Shown here in pieces: positions 17,657-28,342 of a stretch of DNA of 64,000 bases. The notes below the pieces were generated by a model that was not told the DNA's origin, did no database searches, and was given only the letters and a program-made list of their open reading frames with translations. The translations under genes were made by a program, and so were the position numbers. Within the stretch, counting starts at the first letter, position 1, and every line of letters starts with the position of its first letter. Origin of the DNA: Gemmatimonas sp. (GTDB lineage Bacteria > Gemmatimonadota > Gemmatimonadetes > Longimicrobiales > Longimicrobiaceae); NCBI GenBank assembly GCA_009380025.1, contig WHSP01000004.1, positions 19,233 to 83,232 of the forward strand, in the 5' to 3' direction.

Positions 17657-18880
17657 GGCTGCCCGGCCCCGACGCCACGCGTTCCCGAGCTGATCTCGGA
17701 GGCCATCGGAAAACTCGATGCCGCGGCGGGACATCGCAACCTCGGCCACTTCGAGAAACTTGTCGAGCCGATACTCGAGGAGCTCGTCGCCCGAGCCCCA
17801 GCTGAAGGGCGGTACGTATTTCGGCGGCATCTCGGCACCGTAGAGGTTGCTTCCCGCCCCGATGACCGTGCCCGTGTTGAGCAGCAGGCCGATGCCGGTC
17901 TTGACGTGGTCGCCGATCAGCGAGCCGAGCTTCATCTCATCAGTATCGATCTCCCCGTCCGGCGTCCAGACCCGGATCGTCCCGTAGTTGTTTTTCAGGT
18001 CACTGTTGGTCGTCTCGGCCCCGAGATTGACCCACCGCCCGAGGTATGCGTGGCCGATGTGTCCGTCGTGCTGCTTGTTGACGTAGCCGACACAGACACT
18101 TTCGGCGAGCTCGCCTCGGACTCGGCAGACCGGACCGAGGGAAACGGCTTCCACAGCTCCTCCGAGGACGATGGAGCCAGGTCCGACATAGGCCGGGCCG
18201 ACGAGCCGTGTAAAGGCCCGCACAGTCGCGTCGCGGTCGATCCAGATCGGTCCTTCAGACGTGTCGAAGGCGGCGCCTGGCTCAATGGTCGCTCCCGGAC
18301 CTACAGCCAAGCGGTGCTTCCCCCACTGATGTGCACCCGACGGAAGGGGATCCGCAACCCCGGAAACCCCCATCCCCTCCACGTCCCGCGCGACTTGCTC
18401 GGCGTTGCCGTGAATCAGCTGCCAGACGTGCCCGAGGACCTGTCCGTCGGCCACGTTCGCGCCTTCGGCCGGGGCCGCGGCATTCTGCGGATCGAGGAGG
18501 AAATCTTCGGATGGAGCCGGAGCACCCCGTGGCGCGAACCATCCCACCACAGCGTCGTCGGCGGTGCGAATCGGACCTTCGACAAACGACGGCACGTTTC
18601 GCTCACTTGGCCAGTCCGGCACGAATCGAGACGAGAGGTAGATTCGTTCTGTCGCGTCGTCCGGCGGCTCACCTCGCACCACTGGAGGCGCCCCCGGCTC
18701 CTCGAATCCGACCAGGTGCTCGGCAGCCAGATGGCATACGCATTTCGCCCCCAGGGCGCGTTCCGAGCGGGCACGCAGCGTGAGCGTCCCAAACAGCAGC
18801 TCTCCCGCCGGTCGGGTCAGAGCGAAGGGCTCCCAACGGCGGGCGACTGCGTCATCGAACAGGATCAGGGTCCGGTCCAA
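17651..18880 (-). CDS. GlmU-like bifunctional sugar-1-P nucleotidyl/acetyltransferase
   Basis: 409 residues. An N-terminal part (RTLILFDDAVARRWEPFALTR, then RPAGELLFG) belongs to the Bacteroidota-type family annotated as GlmU-like putative UDP-GlcNAc pyrophosphorylase. The C-terminal half has left-handed beta-helix character, with repeated short motifs such as GPAYVGPGSIVLGGAVEAVS and GHAYLGRWVNLGAET. Expected role: making an activated amino sugar for cell wall or surface glycans. It overlaps the mannose-1-P guanylyltransferase by 29 bases, so the two are probably co-translated. The stop lies in a REP repeat. Confidence 0.85.
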   Translation of the reverse strand: MDRTLILFDDAVARRWEPFALTRPAGELLFGTLTLRARSERALGAKCVCHLAAEHLVGFEEPGAPPVVRGEPPDDATERIYLSSRFVPDWPSERNVPSFVEGPIRTADDAVVGWFAPRGAPAPSEDFLLDPQNAAAPAEGANVADGQVLGHVWQLIHGNAEQVARDVEGMGVSGVADPLPSGAHQWGKHRLAVGPGATIEPGAAFDTSEGPIWIDRDATVRAFTRLVGPAYVGPGSIVLGGAVEAVSLGPVCRVRGELAESVCVGYVNKQHDGHIGHAYLGRWVNLGAETTNSDLKNNYGTIRVWTPDGEIDTDEMKLGSLIGDHVKTGIGLLLNTGTVIGAGSNLYGAEMPPKYVPPFSWGSGDELLEYRLDKFLEVAEVAMSRRGIEFSDGLRDQLGNAWRRGRAAK

Positions 18881-19970
18881 GGCTGGATGGGGGCTCGAGT
18901 TCCTGTCCGAGGCTTCGGAGTCGCTCGGGTAGTGCTTGGAGAAGCGTTTTGAGATCGGACGAGCGCGAACGATCCATGACGAAGGTGATGTCGGCCGTGC
19001 GCACGATCACGAGACCGTCGACGCCGAATGCAACCACCGGACCATCGTCGGCGTACAACACCGAGTTCCGCGTCTCGACCGCGTGGGCATCCCCCACCCG
19101 CGCATTGCCCACCCCATCCAGTTCGTGGGTTCGGAAGATGGCATCCCAGGCGCCGACGTCGTCCCACTGGAAGCGGGCCGGAGCGACGGCGACGCGGTCC
19201 GATCGCTCGAAAACCCCCTCGTCGACGGAAATCGTCGGGACGCGGACAAAGAATTCGGTCGTGCGGCCGGCTTCCAGGAGTGGGATCAGCGCGGCGATCT
19301 CGGGTGTATGGCGCATGACCTCGGCAAGCAGGTCGTGGACCCGCCAGACGAAGATCCCGGTGTTCCACAGGTAGCCGCGATCGACGTATTCGGTGGCCGT
19401 CTCCGCATCAGGCTTCTCGACGAAACGATCGACCTCGGTGGCGCCAATCACACCCGTGTCGTCCTGCAGCGGTGAGCCGGGCCGGATGTAGCCGTAGCCA
19501 GTCTCGGGTCGAGTTGGAACGGCGCCGAGAGTAAACAGGCGCTCGTGCCGATCCGCGAGCCGTGCTGTTTCGAGGATCTGTTCGCGGAACACCGTGGGAG
19601 GACCGATGACGTGATCAGCGGGAAGGGAGACCATCACGGCGTCGGGATCGATGCGCGAAATCTGGGTGGCCGCCCAGGCCAGCACGGGTCCGGTCCCCGC
19701 TGCCCGGGGCTCGATGAAGAAGTTCTCGGGCGTAAAGTCGTCGAGCGTGGTGTCGATCGGCCCGGCGAGCGCGTCGCCAGTGAGGATCCGAAGCCGCTCG
19801 GTGGGGATCAGCGGCTCGATTCTGTCGATGGTATCACGAATCAGGGGCTTGTCCGAGGCGAGCCGCAAGAGTTGTTTCGGGCGGCGTGGGGTGCTCGCCG
19901 GCCAGAAGCGAGATCCGATGCCGCCGGCGAGGACGACTCCCCAGAGCCGGTCCTCAAGCGAAGATTTCAT
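18852..19970 (-). CDS. Mannose-1-phosphate guanylyltransferase
   Basis: 372 residues. Forms GDP-mannose from mannose-1-phosphate and GTP for glycan synthesis. Pyrophosphorylase signature VVLAGGIGSRFWPASTPRRPKQLL (read in parts) near residue 12, SLPADHVIG near 115, and FVEKPD near 185; no C-terminal isomerase domain, so it is the single-function form. It overlaps the upstream response regulator by 17 bases and the downstream GlmU-like gene by 29. Confidence 0.93.
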   Translation of the reverse strand: MKSSLEDRLWGVVLAGGIGSRFWPASTPRRPKQLLRLASDKPLIRDTIDRIEPLIPTERLRILTGDALAGPIDTTLDDFTPENFFIEPRAAGTGPVLAWAATQISRIDPDAVMVSLPADHVIGPPTVFREQILETARLADRHERLFTLGAVPTRPETGYGYIRPGSPLQDDTGVIGATEVDRFVEKPDAETATEYVDRGYLWNTGIFVWRVHDLLAEVMRHTPEIAALIPLLEAGRTTEFFVRVPTISVDEGVFERSDRVAVAPARFQWDDVGAWDAIFRTHELDGVGNARVGDAHAVETRNSVLYADDGPVVAFGVDGLVIVRTADITFVMDRSRSSDLKTLLQALPERLRSLGQELEPPSSLGPDPDPVR

Positions 19971-20373
19971 TGATTCGTCCGAGGAGCTTGTTCGGACTGA
20001 AGGGCTTGGTCAGGAAGTCGACGGCTCCGAGCTCGATGGCGCGTTCCCGGTCGGCGTCCTGTCCTTTCGCGGTGAGGATGATGACCGGCGTGTCCCGACG
20101 ATGAGGGAGCTCCCTCATCTGTTGAAGCACGTCGAGCCCGCTCAGGTAGGGCATCATGATATCGAGCAGGACGAGGTCGATCGGGTCGTTGCCGCTCAGC
20201 TTCTCGAGTGCTTCGCGGCCATCCGAGACGAAGGAGACGTCGTAGGGCGCCCGCTCGAGCTTCAACTGGATGATGCGCCCGATGTGTGGCTCATCGTCTG
20301 CGACGAGAACTCGTCGTCGGTGCGGGGTGCTATCCGCGGCGTCGTCTCGCTGGATCGCCGACATCTGTCTCAA
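19954..20373 (-). CDS. Single-domain response regulator
   Basis: 139 residues consisting only of a receiver domain: acidic pair in VLVADDEP, phospho-acceptor aspartate in VLLDIMMP, T in VIILTAKG and lysine in LTKPFSP. There is no output domain, so it should act by protein contact, like CheY or Spo0F. It begins inside the last codons of the Roadblock gene (4-base overlap) and runs into the mannose guanylyltransferase gene, an unusual link of signalling and sugar activation genes. Confidence 0.92.
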   Translation of the reverse strand: MRQMSAIQRDDAADSTPHRRRVLVADDEPHIGRIIQLKLERAPYDVSFVSDGREALEKLSGNDPIDLVLLDIMMPYLSGLDVLQQMRELPHRRDTPVIILTAKGQDADRERAIELGAVDFLTKPFSPNKLLGRINEIFA

Positions 20374-20720
20374 ATGAGCTCGACCAGGTGGCTCCGCTCG
20401 CGTCGGAGGTCACGGAGCAGGGGAGCGAAACCGACTCCGGGGCGCAGCATGACGGCGAGGAGCAGGTCCTCGGAAAGAGAAAGCACGATGGCCACACCGT
20501 CTCCGAATTCGAGCACAGCGGTTCCGAATTCGCCTCGGTCGGCCGCGTCTCCCAGGGAGCTGGCGGCGTCGGTGAGACCCGGGATCCGCGCGGCTACGGA
20601 CTCCGCGGCCTGAGTACTGCCCGTCTGTTGGACGACTAGACCATCGCTGCCAAGCAAGACGATCTGCTCGACACCCTCGTGTCGCTGAAATCTGTTCAGA
20701 GCCGCATCAAGCTCCGACAT
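20370..20720 (-). CDS. Roadblock/LC7 domain protein
   Basis: 116 residues. The pattern LNRFQRHEGVEQIVLLGSDG followed by VVQQTGSTQAAESVAARIPGL and a later LLLAVMLRPGVGFAPLLRDL matches the Roadblock/LAMTOR fold, small dimeric proteins that commonly regulate small GTPases such as MglA. No GTPase is adjacent. First gene of an overlapping operon with the response regulator and two nucleotidyltransferases, read from a good minus-strand promoter. Confidence 0.82.
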   Translation of the reverse strand: MSELDAALNRFQRHEGVEQIVLLGSDGLVVQQTGSTQAAESVAARIPGLTDAASSLGDAADRGEFGTAVLEFGDGVAIVLSLSEDLLLAVMLRPGVGFAPLLRDLRRERSHLVELI

Positions 20721-20836
20721 ATCGGACGTGTTGGCTGGAAATGGAGAAGGGAGCGGAGCGGGGCGCCGCCGTCATGAGCCGAATGGGTCGATCGGCTCGG
20801 AAGGGGGGTCCGACGCTCCGTCTCCGGAAGGGCCGG

Positions 20837-20865
20837 AAGCTAGACCTGGGGCGGAATCGCGTCAA
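20837..20865 (-). promoter_or_regulatory. Promoter of the Roadblock-receiver-sugar operon
   Basis: On the minus strand: TTGACG, 17-base spacer, TAGCTT, about 117 bases before the Roadblock ATG. Divergent from the promoter at 20887. Confidence 0.55.
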
Positions 20866-20886
20866 GTCGCAGGGACGGCATTCGTC

Positions 20887-20916
20887 TTGACTGAGTCGGT
20901 CGCGTCGATCTATGGT
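20887..20916 (+). promoter_or_regulatory. Candidate promoter of the lipoprotein-serS-kinase genes
   Basis: TTGACT, 18-base spacer, TATGGT. It lies 37 bases before the lipoprotein GTG. The two divergent promoters lie back to back, 22 bases apart. Confidence 0.45.
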
Positions 20917-20952
20917 TACACCCTTAAACGTCTGCAATACAGGAGAGCTTCC

Positions 20953-21522
20953 GTGTTCCAAAGATATTCAGTGGTCGCGCTGGCCGCGCTGGTCTGCATC
21001 GGTCCCGGCTGCGACGACGGTACTTCCGGCCTGGCCACGCCGTTTCTCATCACGGACACCGTGATGGTAGCCGCCCCGCTCCCGCAGAACGCTTCCCTTC
21101 CGACGGCACTGGACATCGCGTCGGACTTCGGGGGCAGTGTGGGTGGTGGGCGTTTCCCGGAGTTCAACGAGGACGCCGACGACTGGGACTTTCTGGTTCG
21201 CGTGGAGGACGGTCAGATCGTTCTCGTGCCCGGCGAGGCCGCCGGAATTCCCGAGCGCGGCTCCGCAATCACCCCGCCGATCGAGGGCGAAACCTTCGAG
21301 AGCTTCCGGGAGGCGCCTGGACAAGCCACTTTCGTCCGGGATGCCCCTATCGCGATGGTGGAAGGTCAGGTCTATTCGGCACGGTCGCGGATCATCCAAT
21401 CCAGCTGCTTCGAGTTTGCGAAGATCGAGCCCCTGCAAGTGGACGTCGTCGAGGGATTGCTGGAACTTCATATCGTCACGAACCAGAACTGTGGGGACCC
21501 TCGTCTCGCCCCAGTCGAGTAG
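20953..21522 (+). CDS. Putative lipoprotein
   Basis: 189 residues from a GTG with an AGGAGA ribosome binding site 6 bases upstream. The N-terminus FQRYSVVALAALVCIGPGC is a short hydrophobic signal ending at C20, a plausible lipobox although the -3 to -1 residues GPG are not classical. The mature part contains two more cysteines (SSCFEF, NQNCGD) that could pair. I do not recognise the family. It ends one base before the serS ATG, so the two are probably co-transcribed. Confidence 0.65.
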   Translation: MFQRYSVVALAALVCIGPGCDDGTSGLATPFLITDTVMVAAPLPQNASLPTALDIASDFGGSVGGGRFPEFNEDADDWDFLVRVEDGQIVLVPGEAAGIPERGSAITPPIEGETFESFREAPGQATFVRDAPIAMVEGQVYSARSRIIQSSCFEFAKIEPLQVDVVEGLLELHIVTNQNCGDPRLAPVE

Positions 21523-22809
21523 ATGCTCGATCTTCGATCCATTCGACAGGACCCGGAGGAGGTACGAGAGCGGCTTCGCGTCCGCGGGGATCCGGCGGAG
21601 ACGGACGCAGCCATCGACCGGGTTTTGGAGCTGAATGCGGAACGCCGTAGGCTGATCGCCGAGGTCGATGTCCTCAAGGCGCGCAGGAACAGCGTTTCAG
21701 AGGAGGTGGGAGATCGGAAGAGGCACGGGGAGGTGGTGGACGACCTGATCCTGGAGATGCGGGAGGTCGCGGAGCGGATCAAGGGGTTGGATGCTGACCT
21801 TCGCGCGTCGGAGGCGGGAATCGAGGATGTCCTGCTGCGAACGCCGAATACCCCGGACCCCGGCGTTCCCACAGGTGGTGAGGCCGACAACGTCGTCGTC
21901 CGCGAATGGGGATCGCCCCCGGTGTTCGATTTCCAGCCGCGACCTCATTGGGAGCTCGGAGAGGAGCTCGGGTTGGTCGATCTCGAGGTCGGGGCGAAGG
22001 TCGCGGGAAGCGGATTTCCTGCCTTCATCGGCCCCGGCGCGCGGCTTCGGCGTGCCCTGATCGACTGGATGCTCGATCTGCACGTCCGGGAACACGGGTA
22101 CACCGAGGTTTCGCCGCCCTTTCTCGTCACCCAGGCGGCGATGAAGGGAACGGGCCAGTACCCGAAGTTCGTTCAGGAGGGAGATGCCTACGAGGTAAAG
22201 GAGGACGGGCTCTACCTCGTACCCACCGCGGAGGTGCCGGTCACGAACTTCCATCGTGAGGAGCTCCTCGATGGCCATCGGCTGCCAATCTCCTACGTCG
22301 CCTACTCGCCCTGCTTCCGACGGGAGGCGGGAGCGGCCGGGAAGGATACCCGAGGGCTGCTTCGAGTCCATCAGTTCGACAAGGTCGAGCTGGTTCGCTT
22401 CGAACGACCCGAGGAGTCTGACGCAGCCCTCGAGCGCCTCACCGGCCACGCCGAGCGCGTCCTTCAAGCTCTCGGCCTTCCCTATCGCGTGGTCCTGCTC
22501 GCGGGTGGCGACCTGGGCTTCGCCTCCCGCAAGACCTACGACCTCGAGGTCTGGGCTCCCGGTGTAGGCCGCTGGTTGGAAGTTTCCAGCAGCTCCAACT
22601 ACTGGGATTTCCAGGCCCGGCGCGCCGACATCCGGTTTCGGCCAGCACCCGGCGCGAAGCCCGAGTTCGTCCACACGTTGAACGCCTCCGGCGTGGCTCT
22701 GCCACGGACACTGGTTGCGCTGATCGAGAACGGTCAGCAAGCGGACGGATCGGTGGTCGTCCCGGAAGTCCTGCGGCAGTATGTAGGGACGGAGCGTTTC
22801 AAGAGGTAG
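21523..22809 (+). CDS. serS: Seryl-tRNA synthetase
   Basis: 428 residues, class II synthetase that charges tRNA-Ser. The N-terminal antiparallel coiled coil (about residues 30-105) binds the long variable arm. Catalytic motif 2 is FRREAGAAGKDTRGLLRVHQF; the motif 3 region near LNASGVALPRTLVALIEN. Begins directly after the lipoprotein stop (TAGATG). Confidence 0.97.
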   Translation: MLDLRSIRQDPEEVRERLRVRGDPAETDAAIDRVLELNAERRRLIAEVDVLKARRNSVSEEVGDRKRHGEVVDDLILEMREVAERIKGLDADLRASEAGIEDVLLRTPNTPDPGVPTGGEADNVVVREWGSPPVFDFQPRPHWELGEELGLVDLEVGAKVAGSGFPAFIGPGARLRRALIDWMLDLHVREHGYTEVSPPFLVTQAAMKGTGQYPKFVQEGDAYEVKEDGLYLVPTAEVPVTNFHREELLDGHRLPISYVAYSPCFRREAGAAGKDTRGLLRVHQFDKVELVRFERPEESDAALERLTGHAERVLQALGLPYRVVLLAGGDLGFASRKTYDLEVWAPGVGRWLEVSSSSNYWDFQARRADIRFRPAPGAKPEFVHTLNASGVALPRTLVALIENGQQADGSVVVPEVLRQYVGTERFKR

Positions 22810-22813
22810 CGTG

Positions 22814-23998
22814 ATGCTGAATCGCTACTGGCCGACCGCCCTGGCGATCCTCGCCGCGGCCGTCCTCGGCGGCTACCTGCTCTACACTGAGCTGTTGATG
22901 CGGGAGATGCGCCGAGACACCCTCGTCCACTCCGGCATCTATATCCAGATCCTGCGGGGTCTCAGTGACCCGCGCCCGGGCGCGGCGGACCAGACCCTCC
23001 TCGGGCTCATCGACGAGGTTCGCAGCCTCGGAATCCCCATGATCGTGGCCGACGCCGAGGGCGTTCCCGCATACACCGCCAATCTCCCCTTTCAGGCGGA
23101 TCCGAACAATCCGGGCGATCAGCCCCGGATCTACGAGTACATGGAAGATTTGGAGCGGATGAATCCTCCGATGGAAGAGCCGGGGTTCGGAATCGTCTAC
23201 GTGGGTGATCCGCCGCTGATCCGTCGGCTCCGATGGATTCCCTGGCTTCAGGTTGGTGCGCTCGCCTGCCTGCTCGGCGGCGCCGCGATCACTCTCCGCC
23301 ACAATTGGCGCATCGAGCGAGAGCGCATTTGGGCGACGATGGCGCGTGAATCGGCTCACCAGATGGCAACGCCGCTCTCGTCCCTCACCGGATGGGTGGA
23401 GATCCTCAGGTTGCCTACTGACGAGCGTGAAGAGATGGCGTCCCTTCCGGCGGTAACGGCGGAGATGGAGTCCGACCTCGAACGGCTCGAGAAAGTCTCT
23501 CGGCGCTTTGAATGGATCGGTCGGCCCGTGAGATGGGAGGCGGTCGACATCCGAGGCGTACTGAGAACGCTCGAGAGATACGTGCGCGTGCGGATGCCAC
23601 ACCTCGCGCAGAACGTGGAGCTGCACATGGACGCAGAGGAAGGATTACCGCCGGTACGTGGCAATCCCGTCCTCCTCGAATGGGCAGTGGAGAACCTGGT
23701 GAAGAATGCGCTGGATGCGATCGCAGGGGCGGGCGGGGTCATCACGGTTACCGCCAGTAGGCTGTCCGAAGATCGGGTGGCGATCGAGATTGCCGACAAT
23801 GGACCGGGCGTCGCACCTTCGGTTCGCGCCACTTTGTTCGAGCCAGGGGTCACGACGAAGAAAGGAGGCTGGGGGGTTGGCCTTTCGCTCTCCCGCCGAA
23901 TCGTGGAGGACGTTCACAAGGGGCGGCTGTCGCTGGTATCGGGCGAGCGGGGTGCGACATTCCTGGTCGATCTGCCGGTTGCCGAAGAATCCGTGTGA
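22814..23998 (+). CDS. Membrane sensor histidine kinase
   Basis: 394 residues. Two transmembrane helices (about 7-25 and 142-161) flank a periplasmic sensor of about 115 residues with no motif I know. The cytoplasmic HisKA helix has the phosphorylated histidine in ARESAHQMATPLSSL (about H182, in an unusual SAHQMATPL context), followed by the N box LVKNALDAI, G1 IADNGPGV and G2 GGWGVGLSLSRRIVED. A GTG one codon earlier is an alternative start. No response regulator is adjacent, so the partner is unknown. Confidence 0.9.
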   Translation: MLNRYWPTALAILAAAVLGGYLLYTELLMREMRRDTLVHSGIYIQILRGLSDPRPGAADQTLLGLIDEVRSLGIPMIVADAEGVPAYTANLPFQADPNNPGDQPRIYEYMEDLERMNPPMEEPGFGIVYVGDPPLIRRLRWIPWLQVGALACLLGGAAITLRHNWRIERERIWATMARESAHQMATPLSSLTGWVEILRLPTDEREEMASLPAVTAEMESDLERLEKVSRRFEWIGRPVRWEAVDIRGVLRTLERYVRVRMPHLAQNVELHMDAEEGLPPVRGNPVLLEWAVENLVKNALDAIAGAGGVITVTASRLSEDRVAIEIADNGPGVAPSVRATLFEPGVTTKKGGWGVGLSLSRRIVEDVHKGRLSLVSGERGATFLVDLPVAEESV

Positions 23999-24060
23999 GA
24001 AGCGAGAAGACTTCGGGGTCCGCGGCTGACACTGCAATGATGTATTCGAGCTTCTCCCCG

Positions 24061-24147
24061 GTAGTCATTCTCGCGAACGCGGGAATCCAGAAGGCTCGAA
24101 GCCAACGGGACGCCTGGATCCCCGCCTCGCGGGGATGACGACTCTTG
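24061..24147. repeat. REP-type palindrome, family B, copy 2
   Basis: GTCATTCTCGCGAACGCGGG and CCCCGCCTCGCGGGGATGAC are the inverted ends around about 30 bases. It occupies most of the kinase-pcrA gap. Confidence 0.8.
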
Positions 24148-24192
24148 GTGATCTGAAATCCGCCCTCGTAGTTGTGATAAGAGCTACCTAGC

Positions 24193-26523
<2,331 letters not shown>

Positions 26524-26558
26524 CCCGGAAGGGCCGTCCATAGGGAAACGACAGGGAG

Positions 26559-26882
26559 ATGTCGATTACGAAGAGTGATGTCGATCAGATCGCGACGCTG
26601 GCGCGGTTGAAGTTCACACCGGCCGAGGCCGAGGCGATGGCGCGCGATCTAGGCTCGATTCTCGAGCATATGCGGGAGCTCGAAGCAGTGGCCAGCGATG
26701 CGGTCGAACCGATGGGAGGCGCTAGCGATCACGCGGCACCGATGCGGTTGGACGAACCCGGGGCGGATCCGCTCGAGCGGCCAGTCGAGGAGATCGCTCC
26801 CGAGTGGGCCGATCGGTTCTTCGTGGTGCCCAGACTGGCCGCTCTCGATGCTGACGCAATGCCGAAGGAGTTGGGCGGGTGA
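26559..26882 (+). CDS. gatC: Asp/Glu-tRNA amidotransferase subunit C
   Basis: 107 residues, the small subunit that wraps GatA and stabilises GatCAB. The N-terminal segment SDVDQIATLARLKFTPAEAEAM is typical. It overlaps gatA by 4 bases (GTGA). An AGGGAG ribosome binding site precedes the ATG. Confidence 0.94.
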   Translation: MSITKSDVDQIATLARLKFTPAEAEAMARDLGSILEHMRELEAVASDAVEPMGGASDHAAPMRLDEPGADPLERPVEEIAPEWADRFFVVPRLAALDADAMPKELGG

Positions 26883-28342
26883 GCACCTCGATTCCAACCA
26901 GCAACCGCGACCTGGCTGCGAACGTCCGCCGAGGGTCCCTGGATCCGGCGACCGTGCTCGCAGCGACAGAACGTGCGCTCGAGCGGGCAGATTCGGGGCC
27001 CGACCCGGTGTCGGCCTTCTTGTCGGTCCGTACTGGAACCGACGATCGGAACGGTCCGCCGACCGGCCCCCTGGCCGGCGTTCCAATCGCGGTGAAGGAC
27101 AACATCGCCACCATCGACTTTCCGACCACGTGCGGCTCACGCATCCTCGAGGGCTATCGATCGCCGTTCGACGCGACCGCCGTGCGTCGGCTCCGCGAGG
27201 CTGGCGCGGTAATCCTGGGAAAGACGAACCTCGACGAGTTTGGCATGGGTTCGTCCACGGAGCACTCGGCCTACGGGCCGACGCGGAACCCACTCGACCG
27301 AAGTCGCGTTCCCGGAGGCAGCTCGGGCGGATCGGCAGCGGCGGTCGCCGCAGGCATCGTGAGGGGTGCGCTCGGCTCCGAGACCGGTGGTTCCGTCCGG
27401 CAGCCGTCGGCTTTTTGTGGGGTCGTCGGGATCAAACCGACGTATGGACGGGTCTCGCGCTACGGGCTCGTCGCATACGCTTCCTCCCTGGACCAGATCG
27501 GCGTCATCGGCCGGTCCGTCGACGACGCCGCCATCCTGCTCCAGGTCATCGCGGGCCACGACGCTCTCGACTCAACGAGCGCCGACCGTCCAGTCCCCGA
27601 CTACTGCGCCCCCCCGAGCTCTCTCGAGGGCGTCGTCATCGGCGTGCCGCAGGAGTACTTCCCAGACTCGCTCCACCCGGGCGTGAGCTCCGTGTGTCGC
27701 TCGGCGTTGCATGCGTTGGAGGGCTTGGGCGCGGAGGTCCGTGAGGTATCACTCCCGACGACTCCGTACGCAGTCCCTACCTACTACATCCTCGCGCCGG
27801 CCGAGGCGTCCTCGAACCTCGCTCGCTATGACGGGGTCAGGTACGGCGTTCGGTACCCGGGCGTCGCGGACGTGAAGGAGCTCTACGATCGGACACGTGC
27901 CCTCTTCGGACCGGAGGTCAAGAGACGGATCATGCTCGGCACGTACGTGCTCTCCGCAGGCTACTACGACGCCTACTACGGGCGCGCCCAGCGCGTCCGC
28001 CGGCTGATCAGCCACGATTTCACGAACGTCTTCGCATCCGGCGTGGATGCCCTCTTCACGCCGACCACGCCAACCCCCGCTTTCCGCCTCGGGGAGCGAA
28101 CCGATGATCCATACGAGATGTACCTCTCGGACGTCTTCACCGTGACCGCCAACCTCGCCGGGGTCCCGGCGTTATCACTACCGATCGGTGACGTCGACGG
28201 CCTTCCCGTAGGGGGACAGCTGATGGGTCCGCCGTGGTCCGAAGGGAGCCTGCTTCGGATCGCGACCGCGCTCGAGTCGAGCCTCGCGTCGAGTGGCTCC
28301 TCGCACGTCATGCCCCGGCACGCCAGTGACCAGAATGACTGA
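26879..28342 (+). CDS. gatA: Asp/Glu-tRNA amidotransferase subunit A
   Basis: 487 residues, the amidase that releases ammonia from glutamine. The Ser-cisSer-Lys triad is visible: lysine in IAVKDNIA, cis-serine and neighbours in VPGGSSGGSAAAV, and the nucleophile serine in GSETGGSVRQP. GTG start overlapping gatC. Its last 8 bases overlap gatB. With a GatCAB the cell can make Gln-tRNA or Asn-tRNA by transamidation. Confidence 0.96.
   Translation: MSTSIPTSNRDLAANVRRGSLDPATVLAATERALERADSGPDPVSAFLSVRTGTDDRNGPPTGPLAGVPIAVKDNIATIDFPTTCGSRILEGYRSPFDATAVRRLREAGAVILGKTNLDEFGMGSSTEHSAYGPTRNPLDRSRVPGGSSGGSAAAVAAGIVRGALGSETGGSVRQPSAFCGVVGIKPTYGRVSRYGLVAYASSLDQIGVIGRSVDDAAILLQVIAGHDALDSTSADRPVPDYCAPPSSLEGVVIGVPQEYFPDSLHPGVSSVCRSALHALEGLGAEVREVSLPTTPYAVPTYYILAPAEASSNLARYDGVRYGVRYPGVADVKELYDRTRALFGPEVKRRIMLGTYVLSAGYYDAYYGRAQRVRRLISHDFTNVFASGVDALFTPTTPTPAFRLGERTDDPYEMYLSDVFTVTANLAGVPALSLPIGDVDGLPVGGQLMGPPWSEGSLLRIATALESSLASSGSSHVMPRHASDQND

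Noticed and set aside
17315..18952. Plus-strand open frame of 545 codons
   Set aside because: It lies opposite the GlmU-like gene and part of walJ, runs through a REP repeat and resembles no protein; the minus-strand genes carry family motifs.
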